64,000 bases of DNA from Bos javanicus (lineage: Eukaryota > Chordata > Mammalia > Artiodactyla > Bovidae), in the NCBI RefSeq assembly GCF_032452875.1, contig NW_026893682.1, positions 248,001 to 312,000 of the forward strand. The letters are read 5' to 3'. Position 1 is the first letter of the stretch. Every line of letters begins with the position of its first letter. The position numbers and the translations under genes are program-made. Positions 63,322-64,000 of this stretch are shown piece after piece. The notes under the pieces were generated by a model, which searched no databases, was not told where the DNA came from, and saw only the letters and a list, made by a program, of their open reading frames with translations.

Positions 63322-64000
63322 ATCAGTGTATGATAGCAAAAATGATCAGCGCAAGGTCAGTCACATGATCAGCGCCATTAAGTCACGTGATCACTACATG
63401 ATAGTCATGTGATCAGTCCATGCTCAGTCACGGTATCAGTGCATGATCAGCCACGTGATCAGTGCATGATCTGTCACAAGATTAGTGTATGATCATCCAC
63501 GTGATCAGTGCATGGGCAGTCATGTGATCAGTGCATGATATAGACGTGATCAGTGCATGATCAGTCTCGTGATCAGTGCATGATAGCCACGTGATCAGTG
63601 CATGATCAGTCACCTGATGGGTGTATGATCATTCACGTGACCTGTACATGGTAGCTACATGATCATTGCATGATCAGCCACGTGAGTAGTGCATGATAGC
63701 CACGTGATCACTGCATGATCAGTCACGTGATCAGTGCATGATCAGTCATGTGACCAGTACATGGTAGCTGCGTGATCATGGCATGATCAGCCAGGTGAGC
63801 AGTGCATGATAGCCACGTGATCAGTGCATGATCAGACACGTGATCAGTGCATGATCAGTCACGTGATCAGTGCATGATCAGCCACGTGATCAGTGCATGA
63901 CCAGGCACGTGATCAGTGCATGTCAGCCAAGTGATCAGTGCATGATAGCCACGTGATCAGTGCATGATCAGTCACGTGATCAGTGCATGATCAGTCACGT
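63322..64000 (+). repeat. R module and monomers to the window end
   Basis: Complete R with private changes GCAAAAATG, GCGCAAGGTCAG, GCCAGGTGAGC (63,791) and GACCAGGCACG, and GCCAAGTG near 63,926. The array is still running at the last base. Confidence 0.9.

Larger units (their letters stand above)
1..64000 (+). repeat. Satellite array, 22/23-bp monomer, in higher-order repeats
   Basis: The entire window reads as head-to-tail monomers. Half A is CACGTGATCAGT and half B is GCATGATCAG followed by C or T, giving 23 bp; replacing GATCAGC with GATAGC gives the 22-bp form. The halves align with each other (both end TGATCAG), so the 23-mer is a dimer of an 11-12 bp motif. The unit contains the palindromes CACGTG and TGATCA (twice) and is about half G+C. 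Stop codons (TGA) recur in every monomer on both strands and the 23-bp period rotates the frame, so long open frames are excluded. Neither array edge is in the window. Species and chromosomal location cannot be deduced. Confidence 0.98.

Noticed and set aside
1..64000. CRISPR array
   Set aside because: There are no unique spacers between repeats; the monomers are contiguous and the whole sequence is one tandem repeat without cas genes.
1..64000. Telomeric or CENP-B-type centromeric repeat
   Set aside because: No TTAGGG-type runs and no CENP-B box core (TTCG....A..CGGG) were seen. A centromeric role without CENP-B boxes cannot be excluded from sequence alone.
1..64000. Bacterial origin or Dam-methylation cluster, because of the dense GATC
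   Set aside because: GATC is part of the repeat monomer; there are no DnaA boxes, genes or other bacterial features anywhere in the 64 kb.

Overview
The whole window is one eukaryotic tandem-repeat (satellite) array with no recognisable gene; it starts and ends inside the array. The monomer is 23 bp with a common 22-bp form. It is built from two related half-units: A (CACGTGATCAGT) and B (GCATGATCAG plus C or T). The 22-bp form ends in GATAGC instead of GATCAGC or GATCAGT. At this period the window should hold roughly 2,800 monomers (an estimate from length, not a count). All are head-to-tail in one orientation. Tens of kilobases of nested tandem repeats point to a eukaryotic satellite. The species cannot be named from the sequence. 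The common monomer variants CATGTG and CACATG are the expected decay products of a methylated CpG in CACGTG, which fits a CpG-methylating genome such as a vertebrate or plant (inference).

A higher-order structure is laid over the monomers. I find 27 copies of a divergent block of about 247 bp (called D here), beginning GGGCCTGCTGAG and ending at CCAGAGGCACATG, at irregular start-to-start distances of about 1.36 to 4.74 kb. Most D copies sit in a fixed setting. Upstream is a left module (L), exactly 780 bp in nine copies and 779 or 783 bp in two more. Downstream is a right module (R) of about 460 bp. Between these cassettes lie stretches of nearly pure consensus monomers. D first looks like a foreign insert, but it can be read as ten 22/23-bp units in the same register as the array, so it is best explained as a very diverged part of the same satellite, with its own 46-bp dimer rhythm.

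Layout: 1-421 end of an L-like unit; 422-664 the most divergent D (D1); 665-4560 D-free array with a cassette that has lost its D; 4.5-9.5 kb D2 to D5; 9549-22778 three successive super-repeat copies of 4456, 4454 and 4320 bp, each with two D blocks and one D-less unit; 22.8-36.2 kb mixed cassettes, including a complete L with no D at 34415-35190; 36188-40554 a fourth super-repeat of 4367 bp; 40802-45294 a D-free stretch with D-less cassettes; 45.3-54.1 kb D20 to D24; 54097-57670 another D-free stretch; 57.7-64 kb D25 to D27, the last cassette carrying many private changes.

Nothing supports a protein, RNA gene, mobile element or CRISPR array. The short open frames on the minus strand are copies of the D block, start at TTG, and shift or vanish with single-base changes. 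The features most worth following are the in-register origin of D, the exactly repeated 4454-bp spacing, the empty L cassettes, the stepwise variants leading back to consensus, and the very high density of CACGTG E-boxes with extended palindromic forms in L.
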